Source: Lachnospiraceae bacterium UBA4317
GTDB lineage: Bacteria; Bacillota_A; Clostridia; Lachnospirales; Lachnospiraceae
Assembly (NCBI GenBank): GCA_002394525.1
Contig: DGUF01000081.1
Location: 1-15,800, forward strand
Reading direction: 5' to 3'
DNA length: 15,800 nucleotides
Position numbers and translations under genes: made by a program. The notes beneath the pieces were generated by a model. The model did no database searches and had not been told where the DNA came from. It saw only the letters and a program-made list of their open reading frames with translations. Positions 15,770 through 15,800 of this stretch are shown here, one piece after another (the stretch's first letter is position 1; every line of letters begins with the position of its first letter).

Positions 15770-15800
15770 CGAGACAAAGGGGACGGTCCTCAATGTGGGC
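15770..15800 (+). repeat. Partial REP-like element at the window edge
   Basis: GAGACAAAGGGGACGGTCCT matches the REP core with a changed first part, preceded by a short duplication of GAGACAAAGG (GAGACAAAGGC then GAGACAAAGGG). It is plus-oriented and truncated by the window end. Confidence 0.6.

Overview
The window looks like a chromosomal segment of an anaerobic clostridial Firmicute with GC-rich genes and AT-rich gaps. The evidence is strong AGGAGG-type ribosome binding sites, intrinsic terminators with long T-tracts, an OmpR/EnvZ-type two-component pair, sigma-54-type activators, and the 3' end of abfD. AbfD (4-hydroxybutyryl-CoA dehydratase) is typical of 4-aminobutyrate or succinate fermenters making butyrate. 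The exact genus cannot be read from the sequence.

Layout: (1) 1-350, C-terminus of AbfD (+) with a strong terminator. (2) 439-763, a cluster of REP-like repeats between convergent genes. (3) 764-3011, a response regulator and sensor kinase (-), with a long hairpin in the gap between them. (4) 3324-4973, a BCCT-family transporter (+), followed by a 71-bp-period direct repeat and a terminator. (5) 5218-6998, a promoter and structured-looking leader, then an AGCS (sodium:amino acid symporter) gene (+). (6) 7006-8355, a TIM-barrel sugar isomerase/epimerase-like gene between two nearly identical 127-bp REP triplets. (7) 8428-9963, a lower-GC island holding a REP-associated tyrosine (Y1) transposase gene (-), a 15-bp tandem array on one side and a 40/41-bp tandem array on the other, enclosed by inverted REP arrays. 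(8) 9978-15647, three genes on the minus strand: a PAS/AAA+/Fis regulator with degenerate sigma-54 motifs, an iron-containing alcohol dehydrogenase, and an intact PAS/AAA+/Fis sigma-54 activator. Each appears to be its own transcription unit.

The gene content suggests uptake and fermentation of small amino or quaternary-ammonium compounds (BCCT, AGCS, AbfD, Fe-alcohol dehydrogenase) under control of a two-component system and two related sigma-54-type regulators. These functional links are inferred from neighbourhood only.

The most unusual signal is the REP family. About a dozen copies lie in the window. Where a copy follows a gene it is always in the sense orientation, most often within 4-15 bases of the stop codon. 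The copies form a covarying hairpin followed by a T-rich stretch, and a plausible mobilising transposase lies in the same window. This could be a transposase-spread family of 3'-end or terminator elements. The second notable point is a pair of paralogous activators, one intact and one lacking its GAFTGA, Walker B and sensor I residues, on either side of an alcohol dehydrogenase gene.
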